Source: Cytophagia bacterium (GTDB taxonomy: Bacteria; Bacteroidota; Bacteroidia; Cytophagales; Spirosomataceae). From it: DNA of 40,551 bases. Under the pieces are notes generated by a model. It saw only the letters and a program-made list of their open reading frames with translations, did not search any database and was not told where the DNA came from. The position numbers were made by a program, and so were the translations under genes. The stretch lies in NCBI GenBank assembly GCA_004293645.1, contig REAB01000064.1, positions 1 through 40,551 on the forward strand. Direction: 5' to 3'. Positions 23,373 through 32,300 of this stretch are shown here, in pieces (position 1 is the stretch's first letter; every line of letters starts with the position of its first letter).

Positions 23373-24119
23373 TTAGCGGCGCGGCCTAAACGGAAAGCAC
23401 CGATAACGGCCCAAGCGGTGCATGTATTTGAGCGTAACCATCTGATAAGCATCGCTCCGTCGGGGATTGCCCGCTTGACTCATGCCATCTAAGTAGTCGC
23501 TCATGGCTATTCTAAACGAGGCTTCAATGGCCAAACCTGAGCAGGCATCAAGGTCATATTTAAAACCTACGCCCACTGGAAAAACGATGTTATACTTAGA
23601 ATAAATCGCACTTTCGTCTCTCCGAATACCTTGCCTGATGTATTCGTAGGGCGTGTTAGTTTGCGAAAAATCAATATCAGGGCTGGTGTAAGCCACGCCA
23701 ATACCGCCAAAAAAGTAGGGCGTGTAAGCATTGACATAGCCGTGGGCGTAGCGGTAAAAATCGGGGTTCATGTCGTACATATCCCACTCTACTATCAACG
23801 AGCCTTCTACCAACGGCGACGACATGGAGATATTGCGCGAAATACGATTCTGGTAATTTTTGTCGCTACCCGAAATTTTGCCCATTAGCATATTGGCTTT
23901 TACATTGAGATGTTCGCCAACCGCTCGCCGCAAAAATAGCTCCATCGCTGGGTTAAATTCGTGCGACAATAGTTCTTCTCGGTTTAAATCTCCCAGATAA
24001 CCAACCATACTCAGCCCTCCGCCTGCCTCCCAGCGTTCGCGGAGTTGGGCATTTGCGCCCAAAAACGGGGCTATCAAAAATAGTACCAAAATAGCTTTTC
24101 GAGTTATAAAAAACTTCAT
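23373..24119 (-). CDS. DUF6089-like outer-membrane protein
   Basis: A 248-residue exported protein with a signal peptide ending at GANAQ (residue 25). The mature part starts with a motif like WEAGGGLSMVGYLGDLN and continues with barrel-type strands; TPYFFGGIGVAYTSPDIDF and KYNIVFPVGVGFKYDLD match the Bacteroidota DUF6089/OmpA-barrel group. It ends in a basic tail (FPFRPRR). Function unknown, presumably outer-membrane. It is transcribed toward the GGT gene, with the palindrome cluster starting eight bases after its stop. Confidence 0.75.
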   Translation of the reverse strand: MKFFITRKAILVLFLIAPFLGANAQLRERWEAGGGLSMVGYLGDLNREELLSHEFNPAMELFLRRAVGEHLNVKANMLMGKISGSDKNYQNRISRNISMSSPLVEGSLIVEWDMYDMNPDFYRYAHGYVNAYTPYFFGGIGVAYTSPDIDFSQTNTPYEYIRQGIRRDESAIYSKYNIVFPVGVGFKYDLDACSGLAIEASFRIAMSDYLDGMSQAGNPRRSDAYQMVTLKYMHRLGRYRCFPFRPRR

Positions 24120-24222
24120 TTGTTGTTAGAATGCCCATTTAAGGGCTTTTAAGGGTAAAGTACTGATTGGGGCTTTGTTTTAATGCAGCAAATTCAGTAC
24201 CAATCTTTTTTATAGCCATCCC

Positions 24223-24256
24223 TGTTTGCTTTTTCGGAAGCAAACACGTACTTTTG
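24223..24256 (+). promoter_or_regulatory. Promoter of fusA with an embedded palindrome
   Basis: TTTG (24225-24228), exactly 20 bases, then TACTTTTG (24249-24256): a full match to the Bacteroidota promoter. A 9-bp palindrome, TGTTTGCTT (24223-24231) and AAGCAAACA (24238-24246), covers the -33 element and most of the spacer. It has no T-run and no upstream gene to terminate on this strand, so it is better read as an operator than as a terminator. The leader to the ATG is about 93 bases. Confidence 0.65.
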
Positions 24257-24355
24257 CGGTCTGATTTTCAAAAATAAAATGATATTACTTTTAAAATCAG
24301 TATAAAAATTGTTCAATAACGAACGTAACATTCTCAATAACAATCACAAACAACC

Positions 24356-26446
24356 ATGGCACGTGATTTAAAATTCACCAGAAACATTGGTATCGCCGCC
24401 CACATTGACGCGGGCAAAACCACTACCACCGAGCGTATTTTGTATTATGCAGGTGTAAGCCACAAAATTGGTGAAGTACACGATGGTGCCGCCACAATGG
24501 ACTGGATGGCCCAAGAGCAAGAGCGCGGTATCACCATTACCTCGGCTGCAACTACCGTAAGCTGGGACTACCGCGACCAGAAATACCACATCAACATCAT
24601 TGACACCCCTGGCCACGTGGATTTCACGGTGGAAGTAAACCGCTCATTGCGCGTGTTGGACGGCTTGGTGTTTTTGTTTAGTGCCGTAGATGGCGTAGAA
24701 CCACAATCTGAAACCAACTGGCGTTTGGCTAACAATTATAACGTAGCCCGCTTAGGTTTTGTCAATAAAATGGACCGCTCAGGGGCCGACTTCTTGAACG
24801 TGTGCAAGCAAGTAAAAGAAATGTTGGGTAGCTATGCCGTGCCTTTGCAGTTGCCAATTGGTGCCGAAGACCAGTTCAAAGGCGTGGTAGATTTGGTAAA
24901 CTTCCGGGGCATGGTTTGGAACGAAAACGACAAAGGCATGACTTTCCAAGAAGTGCCTATTCCTGCCGATATGCTCGAAGAAGCGACCGAATGGCGCGAG
25001 AAATTGCTCGAAGCCGTGGCCGAATTTGACGACACGTTGATGGAAAAATATTTTGAAGACCCCAATTCTATCACCGAAGCTGAGATATTGGCCGCCCTTC
25101 GCGCCGCTACCATCAGCATGAAAATCGTGCCGATGCTTTGCGGTTCGTCTTTCAAAAACAAAGGTGTACAAACCATGCTCGACTACGTGATGGCCTTGTT
25201 GCCTTCGCCCATGGACAAAGAGAGCATCACAGGAATACACCCAGACACTGGCGTTGAAATATCGCGCAAGCCCAGCGAAAGCGAGCCTTTCTCGGCGTTG
25301 GCGTTTAAGATTGCCACCGACCCATACGTAGGCCGTTTGTGTTTCATTCGCGCTTATTCGGGTGGGTTAGATTCGGGTTCTTACGTTTTGAACAACCGTT
25401 CGGGCAACAAAGAGCGTATTTCACGGATTTTCCAAATGCACGCCAACAAACAAAACGCCATTGACCGTTTGGGCGCGGGCGACATTGGGGCTGTGGTTGG
25501 TTTTAAAGATATTAAAACGGGCGATACCCTCTCGGACGAGAAAAATCCCATCATATTGGAGTCAATGGTGTTCCCTGAGCCAGTAATTGGTTACGCCATT
25601 GAGCCTAAGAAAGCTGCCGACCAAGACAATTTCTCGAAAGCAATTGGCAAACTAATCGAAGAAGACCCCACGCTGCAAGTAGAGTCGAACGAAGAAACGG
25701 GGCAAACCATTATCAAAGGAATGGGCGAGCTTCACCTCGAAATTATCATTGACCGAATGCGTCGTGAATTTAAGGTAGAAGTGAACCAAGGTGCGCCACA
25801 AGTAGCTTATAAAGAGTCGCTTACCAAAAATACGGAACACCGCGAAGTTTACAAAAAACAAACGGGTGGTCGCGGTAAATTTGCCGATATTGTGTTTGAA
25901 ATGGGACCCCGCGAAGACGGAAAAGCTGGTTTGGAGTTTGTAAACGGCATTGTGGGTGGTTCTATTCCCCGCGAATTTATTCCTTCGGTTCAAAAAGGAT
26001 TTGAAGAAGCCATGAAAAACGGCGCGTTGGCGGGCTACCCCATCGACTCTATGAAAGTGCGTTTGTTCCACGGTTCATACCACGACGTAGATTCTGACTC
26101 ACTCTCGTTTGAATTGGCTGCCCGTTTGGGTTTCAAAGAAGCTGCCAAAAGTGCGGGTGCTAAAATCATGGAACCCATCATGTCGGTAGAAGTATTGACT
26201 CCCGAAGAATACACGGGACCAATCACGGGCGACTTAAACCGCCGCCGTGGCATCATGAAAGGCATGGACTCACGCGCTGGCTCGCAAGTTATCAAGGCCG
26301 ACGTGCCGCTGTCAGAATTGTTTGGCTACGTAACCGACCTCCGCACCATGTCGTCGGGCCGCGCTACTGCCAACTTGACTTTTGCCCACTACGAATTTTT
26401 GCCAAACTCGTTGGCCGATGCCGTAGTAGCCAAAGCGAAGAGCTAA
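24356..26446 (+). CDS. fusA: Elongation factor G
   Basis: A full-length 696-residue EF-G, the GTPase that drives ribosomal translocation. The GTPase motifs are [20 protein letters not shown] (P-loop), [11 protein letters not shown] (switch I), [12 protein letters not shown] (G3) and [10 protein letters not shown] (G4). Domains II-V are complete, ending with [13 protein letters not shown], and the domain IV tip region ([13 protein letters not shown]) is present. It is the canonical type, not a fusion. In Bacteroidota fusA is usually followed directly by rpsJ; here an Uma2 gene intervenes. A strong terminator follows the stop by 24 bases. Confidence 0.98.
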   Translation: MARDLKFTRNIGIAAHIDAGKTTTTERILYYAGVSHKIGEVHDGAATMDWMAQEQERGITITSAATTVSWDYRDQKYHINIIDTPGHVDFTVEVNRSLRVLDGLVFLFSAVDGVEPQSETNWRLANNYNVARLGFVNKMDRSGADFLNVCKQVKEMLGSYAVPLQLPIGAEDQFKGVVDLVNFRGMVWNENDKGMTFQEVPIPADMLEEATEWREKLLEAVAEFDDTLMEKYFEDPNSITEAEILAALRAATISMKIVPMLCGSSFKNKGVQTMLDYVMALLPSPMDKESITGIHPDTGVEISRKPSESEPFSALAFKIATDPYVGRLCFIRAYSGGLDSGSYVLNNRSGNKERISRIFQMHANKQNAIDRLGAGDIGAVVGFKDIKTGDTLSDEKNPIILESMVFPEPVIGYAIEPKKAADQDNFSKAIGKLIEEDPTLQVESNEETGQTIIKGMGELHLEIIIDRMRREFKVEVNQGAPQVAYKESLTKNTEHREVYKKQTGGRGKFADIVFEMGPREDGKAGLEFVNGIVGGSIPREFIPSVQKGFEEAMKNGALAGYPIDSMKVRLFHGSYHDVDSDSLSFELAARLGFKEAAKSAGAKIMEPIMSVEVLTPEEYTGPITGDLNRRRGIMKGMDSRAGSQVIKADVPLSELFGYVTDLRTMSSGRATANLTFAHYEFLPNSLADAVVAKAKS

Positions 26447-26470
26447 TACTTGATTCTTTACGTTTTTTTG

Positions 26471-26509
26471 AAAGGTCTTTTGCTTCCAAAGCGAAAGACC
26501 TTTCTTTTT
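26471..26509 (+). terminator. Rho-independent terminator of fusA
   Basis: Outer 10-bp stem AAAGGTCTTT (26471-26480) with AAAGACCTTT (26494-26503), extended inward by TGCTT/AAGCG with a 3-base loop, then CTTTTTG. It separates fusA from the Uma2 gene. Confidence 0.9.
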
Positions 26510-26575
26510 GCGTTGCACGCGCGGCGCGTTGTATTCCAGCTTTTTTGTTTATTTTTGGCAAAACATCAAACTGTC

Positions 26576-27166
26576 ATGGAAGCAATAGCAAAAATTCCCA
26601 AAATTTTGATTTATGAAGAGTTCGACGGACACCCCATTTACAGAAAGGGTTACCGAGATTTTATGTTAGGACTCAAAAAAATTGAAGATATCAACATGGG
26701 AACAAGCACTTTACAATGGTTCATCACCAACGCCATTAACAAATATTTATTCAAAACATTACCCGATGGCTTTCTGCTTGGTTCGGGCGAATTGGGGCTT
26801 CACATTGCCAAAAACACCAATTTTTCTGCCGACATCGCTATTTATCGAGAGGGCGTTTTGCAAGTTGGGTTTCATTCGGTCAATTACACCGAAACGCCGC
26901 CAAGCGTGGTTATTGAGGTTGATATAAAAATTGATGAGTCCGATTATTTTCAAAACGAAGAAGAATATTTTCACAAAAAAACGGAACAGCTTCTTCAATG
27001 GGGCGTGGAGCGGGTCATTTGGGTGTTTTCGGCTTCGCGCCGCGTACTCATTGCCGACAACCCGCAAACTTGGGCTTTCAATAGCTGGGATTTGCCCCTT
27101 ACCGTTATTGACAACCACGAGATGAATATCTGGGACTTAATGCTCAAAAATGGCTTTCAGGTCTAA
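26576..27166 (+). CDS. Uma2 family (DUF820) putative endonuclease
   Basis: A 196-residue protein from ATG 26576 (MEAIAKIPKILIYEEF). The longer frame to 26450 covers the fusA terminator and is rejected. The DUF820/Uma2 pattern is visible: an E-x-x-x-G-x-P-x-Y opening, FSADIAIYREG (a PD-x-like aspartate), PPSVVIEVDIKID (E-x-D core of a PD-(D/E)xK fold), then a YFHKKTEQLLQWGVERVIWVF block corresponding to the usual K-x-x-x-Y-x-x-x-G-V-x-E-Y-W-L-V. Function is unproven; nuclease activity is inferred from fold. It sits between fusA and rpsJ. A second, more typical member is at 38407. Confidence 0.8.
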   Translation: MEAIAKIPKILIYEEFDGHPIYRKGYRDFMLGLKKIEDINMGTSTLQWFITNAINKYLFKTLPDGFLLGSGELGLHIAKNTNFSADIAIYREGVLQVGFHSVNYTETPPSVVIEVDIKIDESDYFQNEEEYFHKKTEQLLQWGVERVIWVFSASRRVLIADNPQTWAFNSWDLPLTVIDNHEMNIWDLMLKNGFQV

Positions 27167-27229
27167 GTTATTGGCCATTGTCAAACAAAATAAGTTTCTA
27201 AACTATTTCTGATTCACGCAGAAAAACCT

Positions 27230-27237
27230 TACCTTTG
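27230..27237 (+). promoter_or_regulatory. Candidate -7 element of rpsJ
   Basis: TACCTTTG matches TAnnTTTG exactly; the -33 region is weak (TTTCTG at the expected place). The predicted start near 27244 gives a 74-base leader. Confidence 0.45.
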
Positions 27238-27249
27238 CGTCCTCAAATT

Positions 27250-27306
27250 TTTGTCGGAGTAAATGGCTCTTTCGGCAAAATGTCTTATAATTTTCAAACA
27301 GAGCCA
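27250..27306 (+). promoter_or_regulatory. Structured leader upstream of rpsJ
   Basis: Two interlocking pairings: TTTGTCG (27250-27256) with CGGCAAA (27273-27279, one G-U pair), and TGGCTCT (27264-27270) with AGAGCCA (27300-27306). The second pairing uses the loop of the first, so they would form a pseudoknot or be alternatives. It ends 11 bases before the ATG. It could be a ribosomal-protein autoregulatory leader (inference). Confidence 0.35.
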
Positions 27307-27317
27307 GCAAAAAAACA

Positions 27318-27623
27318 ATGAATCAAAAAATTAGAATCAAGTTGAAGTCTTTCGATCACATGTTGGTAGATAAATCTGCCGACCGCATCGTAAAGGCCGT
27401 AAAATCAACGGGTGCCGTAGTGAGTGGTCCTATTCCATTGCCTACCGAGAAGCAAATCTACACCGTGCTGCGCTCGCCCCACGTAAACAAGAAATCGCGT
27501 GAGCAGTTTCAACTTTGCACCTACAAGCGTTTGATTGATATTTATTCAACCAGTGCCAAAACCGTAGATGCGCTCATGAAATTGGAGCTTCCCAGCGGTG
27601 TAGATGTAGAAATCAAAGTATAG
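27318..27623 (+). CDS. rpsJ: 30S ribosomal protein S10
   Basis: A 101-residue S10 with its usual length and motifs: [58 protein letters not shown] and [17 protein letters not shown]10 is a small-subunit protein that also acts with NusB in antitermination. It normally begins the S10 operon (rplC, rplD and others next). Here a strong terminator follows 18 bases after the stop and the next gene is a convergent sugar kinase, so the gene is detached from its operon. Confidence 0.98.
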   Translation: MNQKIRIKLKSFDHMLVDKSADRIVKAVKSTGAVVSGPIPLPTEKQIYTVLRSPHVNKKSREQFQLCTYKRLIDIYSTSAKTVDALMKLELPSGVDVEIKV

Positions 27624-27641
27624 TTTTTTGGTTTATTTTCT

Positions 27642-27686
27642 AATCAAAAGCGGCCACCCGAATCATTCGAGTGGCCGCTTTTGATT
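27642..27686. terminator. Bidirectional terminator between rpsJ and the PfkB kinase gene
   Basis: A perfect 16-bp stem (27642-27657 with 27671-27686, core CAAAAGCGGCCAC), with CGAAT/ATTCG pairing continuing inside the loop. A/T tracts on both sides serve both strands. One end touches the stop codon of the kinase gene. Confidence 0.92.
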
Positions 27687-28627
27687 TAAACGTATAAAAT
27701 ATTTTTGGCTACTTGCGGCGGCAGCGGCCCCACTGTACTGATTTTGAGAGCGGCCATTTTAGCCCCCGCTTCGGCGCAAGCGGCGGGCGGTTTTTGGTCG
27801 AGCCAGGCCGTTAAAAAGCCCGCCCAATAGGCATCGCCTGCGCCCGTTGCGTCTTTTACTTCGAGTGGTTGTCCGCTTATTTCTACTTGCTGTTGGCCTG
27901 CATCAAACGACACCACGCTGCCCTTTGCGCCCAACGTGAGGCACACCAACTGCGCGCCCATTTGGTGCAGTTCGCTGATAATCTGAGCGTTAGACAATGG
28001 TTTGCCGAAAATACGTTCGGCGTCGTCTTCGCTCAGTTTCACAAAAGCACCGTGTTGGCAATAATCGCCCACCACTTGTTGGGCTTCAGCCCGATTGGGC
28101 CAAATAGCAGGGGCGTAATTGGCATCTAAACTCACCACGCAGCCCGCCGCTTGCGCCCGCTTGGCAGCGTCAAGAATGGCACTTCGGGCGGGTTCCAAAC
28201 TCAACGCAAAACAAGTAGTATGAAAAAAGGCAGCGTTTTGGAGCAGTTCGTCGGGCATGGAGGCCGTTTCGATGCAGCAGTCGGCTTGGCGATAGGCAAT
28301 AAAATCGGGCGTGTGCTTGGTGCGCGACACCAGCACAATACTCGTAGGGGCGTAGGCGTGGTGGGCTACGTATTGCGTGTTTACGCCCGTTTCGGCTACT
28401 TTTTCTACCAAGTATTGCCCCAAATTGTCGCGGCCAACGCAGGCGACCAAGGCGGTTTTATGGCCTAAACGCGCCATATTGGCGGCCAAATTGGCGGGGC
28501 TACCTCCCTGAAACCTTCTAAAATATTCGGCATCAGTTAGGTTTTGCGTAAATTCAGTGCCAATTAAATCGCCCAAGAGTTCGCCCGCTGACACCAGCGC
28601 GTAAGTTCGATGATATATTGAAGACAT
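27686..28627 (-). CDS. PfkB family carbohydrate kinase
   Basis: A 313-residue ribokinase-fold sugar kinase, fructokinase-like by overall look. N-terminal signature FQGGSPANLAANMARLGH (G-G-x-x-x-N), and the C-terminal PfkB motif DATGAGDAYWAGFL with catalytic Asp265. The phosphate acceptor could be fructose or a related sugar; this cannot be decided from sequence. It is a single gene ending at the shared terminator with rpsJ. Upstream, 28628-28796 is non-coding and leads to tRNA-Thr on the other strand. Confidence 0.9.
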   Translation of the reverse strand: MSSIYHRTYALVSAGELLGDLIGTEFTQNLTDAEYFRRFQGGSPANLAANMARLGHKTALVACVGRDNLGQYLVEKVAETGVNTQYVAHHAYAPTSIVLVSRTKHTPDFIAYRQADCCIETASMPDELLQNAAFFHTTCFALSLEPARSAILDAAKRAQAAGCVVSLDANYAPAIWPNRAEAQQVVGDYCQHGAFVKLSEDDAERIFGKPLSNAQIISELHQMGAQLVCLTLGAKGSVVSFDAGQQQVEISGQPLEVKDATGAGDAYWAGFLTAWLDQKPPAACAEAGAKMAALKISTVGPLPPQVAKNILYV

Positions 28628-28796
28628 ATAAGATTTGCTGGTCTAAGAAGCCGCGCAAGTTAAGATTTTGTTCTGGTTTTTTGAAGGCGCAATTTGCTAA
28701 AAAATTAAAATTAGCTTATTTTGCAAACCCAAATGCAACTGCCTTGGCCAATTGAGCCATTCGACGGAAGCATATAAAAACGGCTTCAATATACAA

Positions 28797-28869
28797 GCCT
28801 CTGTAGCTCAGTTGGTAGAGCGGCGCATTCGTAATGCGTAGGTCGCAGGTTCAAGTCCTGTCAGAGGCT
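28797..28869 (+). tRNA. tRNA-Thr (anticodon CGT)
   Basis: A full cloverleaf: acceptor GCCTCTG (28797-28803) with CAGAGGC (28862-28868), D-arm GCTC...GAGC, anticodon stem GCGCA/TGCGT around loop TTCGTAA with anticodon CGT (28830-28832, reads ACG), and T-arm with GGTTCAAGTCC. No CCA is encoded. A 16-bp terminator follows 25 bases downstream. Confidence 0.97.
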
Positions 28870-28894
28870 CAGAGAGAGTACTCACAAAAATATT

Positions 28895-28940
28895 AAAAAG
28901 TCCCTAAATGTGCATTTTTTGCTCATTTGGGGACTTTTTT
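28895..28940 (+). terminator. Terminator of tRNA-Thr
   Basis: A 16-bp stem (28895-28910 with 28924-28939), AAAAAGTCCC pairing with GGGACTTTTT plus a U-G pair and AAATG/CATTT, with a 13-base loop and ending in a T-run. Confidence 0.88.
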
Positions 28941-29070
28941 GTTGGATAAAGCCCCCTTGATGTGCATGGGATTTGCAGGTATTTGGGTATTGAAATAATA
29001 TCACACCAAAAAATCGTAGTCTAACTCGCTAAAAATCAAGGAGATATGCAATAAATTCGATAATAAAACC

Positions 29071-29238
29071 ATGAAAGAAATAAAGGAAGGGACTAAGCAA
29101 TATCCTACTGCTGCTCAATTGTCTTATGAGTATGCGATAGCTGAAAAGAAAAATGCACAGGCAAGAAAAAATTGGCAAGGCTTTACCATCGGTCATTTCA
29201 AAAAACTGAAAGAAGAAGCACTGAAAAACAACAAATAA
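29071..29238 (+). CDS. Small lysine-rich ORF (55 aa), possible gene remnant
   Basis: ATG at 29071 to TAA at 29238 encodes a hydrophilic, lysine-rich 55-residue helical peptide (MKEIKEGTKQYPTAAQLSYE... ending LKNNK). The frame is open upstream to 29020 without another start codon, so it may be the surviving 3-prime end of a larger gene. A good Shine-Dalgarno-like AAGGAG (29038-29043) is too far from this ATG. It is not similar to any family I know. A strong terminator begins at its stop. The rest of 28941-29070 is non-coding, with no feature I can name. Confidence 0.4.
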   Translation: MKEIKEGTKQYPTAAQLSYEYAIAEKKNAQARKNWQGFTIGHFKKLKEEALKNNK

Positions 29239-29279
29239 AAACAACGCCGAGGCACATCACGCGCCTCGGCGTTGTTTTT
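29238..29279. terminator. Bidirectional terminator between the small ORF and the tricorn-like peptidase
   Basis: A perfect 16-bp stem (29238-29253 with 29263-29278; AAAACAACGCCGAGGC) with a 9-base loop. T-tracts on both strands fit termination for the plus ORF and for the minus peptidase gene. Confidence 0.9.
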
Positions 29280-29281
29280 AT

Positions 29282-29304
29282 CCCCCCTTCGGGGGTTAGG
29301 GGGC
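29282..29304. repeat. C-rich palindromic element overlapping the peptidase stop codon
   Basis: Minus strand reads GCCCCCTAACCCCCGAAGGGGGG: a CCCCC-GAA-GGGGG hairpin preceded by GCCCCCTAA. The last two residues (Ala-Pro) and the TAA stop of the peptidase gene come from this element. Related elements are at 32458, 33445 and 37658. Confidence 0.85.
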
Positions 29305-32300
29305 TACCTCCTTCATCAACTCCGCCACCGCTTTTTCCAGTTGCTGGTCTTTGCCTTTGATGACGGCTTCGTAGTCGTTCCAAACTTTGATATTGGGTTC
29401 GGTTTGGGCATTTTCTAAATACGTACCTGCCATGGTTTTTACGCCCACGGGCGGCACGCCCCACCGCAAGCTGGGGTCTTGGAGGCTTTCCCAACCCGCA
29501 AACGTACAAGTGCCTGGCACAGGCTGACCCACAAGTTTGTTGAGGCTCACGGCTTGCGTCATGTGGGCGTAGCAGTGGCCGTCGGAGTAGTTGGCTTCGT
29601 TGGCTATTGAGATGCTGGGCTTGGTCCAACGGTAGCTGGGTTCAGAATAAATGACGCGCTTGTCGGTGGCGTTGTACATGTAGGTTTTGCCCGAAAAAAA
29701 CGTGGCCAAATCCGACACCAAGTCGCCGCCGCCGTTGTTGCGGGTGTCCACCACAATTCCTTTTTTGGTGGCGTATTTGCCCATTACCTCCTCGTAAGTT
29801 ACCCTAAACGGCCCGTCGGCCATGCCTGGAATGTGAATATACCCCAACGCGCCGCCGCTCAATTTTTCTACTTCGTCTTGGTTGCGACGTACCCAGCGTT
29901 TGTAGAGGAGTTGGCTTTCTTCGCCCGTCGAAATGGGCTTCACTACCACCTCGCGGCGAGTAGTACCGTCTAACAGTGCCAGCAACACGTTTTTGCCCGC
30001 TTTGCGGTTTAAATACTGCGCCAAATCGCGGTCAGAACGGAGGGTTTCACCGTCAATGGCTTCAATGATTGTTCCCGTTTTGAGGTTGAGATTGGCTTTG
30101 TCGAGCGGCCCGTCTTTGATAACTTCTTCCACCCGCACGCCAGGCCCCGCAAAGTTTACATCATAAAAAACGCCCAAGGCCGCCGTGGCATCGCCGCCCG
30201 AACCCCCGCCAAAATAGCTCGCGCCCGAGTGCGACACGTTCAGCTCGCCCAGCAGTTCGCTCATCATTTCCGAAAACTCATAGTTGTTGCCAATATGCGG
30301 CAAATAGGCTTGGTAATCAGGCTTGTAGCTATCCCAATCAATGCCGTGGAAGGTAGCCGTATAAAACGTTTTTTTGGTGCGTCGCCACACGTGCTCAAAC
30401 ATAAACGCCCGTTCGGCGGCCACGTCGAGGTTCATATCGCCGTTGGTGCTGATGCTTTCTTGCTTGCCCGAAGTAGGGTCAATTTTGGATATTTTGCCGT
30501 CGGCGTTCAAGAAAATACTTTTTTGGTCTTTGTCCCACACCATGCTGCCGCCGCCGTTGGCGTTGAGCGCCACGAGTTGCTTGGTTTCTTTGGTGCGGAG
30601 GTTGGTAGTCCAAAGGTTGTAGCCTTTTTCGAAGCGCGTGAGGTAATAAATGGCATCGCCGTCTTTGCTAATGAGCGCGTCCGAAAGGTTGGAAGAATGA
30701 ATGGTAAGCCGCGCTTTGCGAAGCTCAAGGCCGTCCATTTCTATCACCACCGCCGTGTCTTTTTTAGCTTCTTTTTTCTTGGTGGTATCGCCCGCAGTGG
30801 TTGTTGTTTTGGCGTTTTTCTCGTCCAATTCTTTGGCAAGAACGGCTTCTTCTTTGGTGAGTTTAAATTGATCGAAAGCGGCTTGCGTAAAAAATAGCGC
30901 GTAGGCATCTTGCTGACTGTTACCACTTTGAGACAAACTTTTCAAGCCTTCGCGGTTGCTAAACCACAGCATGGCTTTGCCGCCCTGCACCCACTTGGCG
31001 CGGCCATCGTCGAAGCCACTTTGGGTAATATTTTGGACTTTACCTTTACCGTCGGTCGAGATGAGTCCGATTTCGCCCTCGCGCACGTTCGGAATATTAT
31101 AATCGAACAAAAACCATTTGCCATCGGGACTCCACTGAAAATACTGGTCGTTGTCGCCCCACGAAAACAGCTCTTGGTCGGTCAAGATGGTGCGGGTTTG
31201 TTTGGTGGCCAAGTTCAAGATTTTGAGCGTGGCGCGGTCTTCCAAAAACGCCACTTCCTTGCCGTCGGGCGAGTACGATGGCTGGTAGTTTTCTTTTTGG
31301 TTGGCAATCAAAGCCGTTTCTTTCAACACCGTGGAGGCATAAAAATAGGGTTCTTCCTGGCGGTTGATGCGGGTTTCGTAAATTTTCCAACTGTTACCGC
31401 GCTCTGATGAATAAATCAACGCCTTGCCATCGGGCGAAAACCCAACGCTGCGCTCTTGTTCGGGCGTGTTGGTAATGCGCTTGGTGAGGCCACCTTCTAC
31501 CGAACTCACAAACACCTCGCCCCGAAAAATATAGGCCACTTCCTTGCCATTGGGCGACACGGCCATGTCGCGCACGCCACCGCTCACGGGCACCACGCGC
31601 TCATTGTTGGCGCGGGCATCGGTTGAGATGATAATATTTACTTTTTGAGGCTGTCCGTTGGCTTTTTGGGTGTAAATTTCACCGTCAAACCCGAAGCACA
31701 GCGTACCATCGTTGGCCATGCTCAAAAACCGCACGGGGTGTTTTTTAAAATTCGTAACGGCCTGGCTTTGCGCGGGATTGTCCACCGAAAGTTGATGCAC
31801 GTTGAAAGAGCCGCTGGTTTCGCTCAAATAAAACAGGCTTTTGTCATTTTCGGCAAAAATGGGGTTGCGGTCTTCGCCCGCAAAAGTGGTGAGTTTGGTG
31901 TGTTTTTGGGTTTTGGTGTCAAACAGCCAAATGTCGCGGGCTACCGATGAAGTGTGGTGCTTGCGCCAGGCGTTTTCTTGGCCTTTGCGGTCGTGATACA
32001 CCATTTTGCTGCCGTCGCGGTTGTATTTTACGTCCTCGGCAGGAGTCGAAAATAGCTGCTTCACGCGGCCACCAGTGGTGGATACGCTGTACAGTTCGGG
32101 CATGTAGCCCGTCGGAAACTGCCGATTGGCAGCCACGTCTTGCCGACTACTTCCAAAGACAACACTTTGATTATCAACGCTAAACTCATAAGGAAACTCA
32201 TTGGCCGAATGGAACGTGAGGCGTTTGGCTTCGCCGCCCTCGGCGGCAATGGTGTAAACATCAAAGTTGCCAAATCGGTCGGAGGCGAAGGCGATGGTTT

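Noticed and set aside
23210..23452. N-terminal extension of the gamma-glutamyltransferase frame
   Set aside because: It passes through the palindrome cluster and overlaps the upstream gene; a normal signal peptide begins at 23209.
24223..24246. Terminator upstream of fusA
   Set aside because: The stem has no T-run and no plus-strand gene ends there; it overlaps a perfect promoter, so an operator is more likely.
26450..26575. Longer N terminus for the Uma2 gene between fusA and rpsJ
   Set aside because: It would translate the fusA terminator hairpin; family similarity begins after the ATG at 26576.
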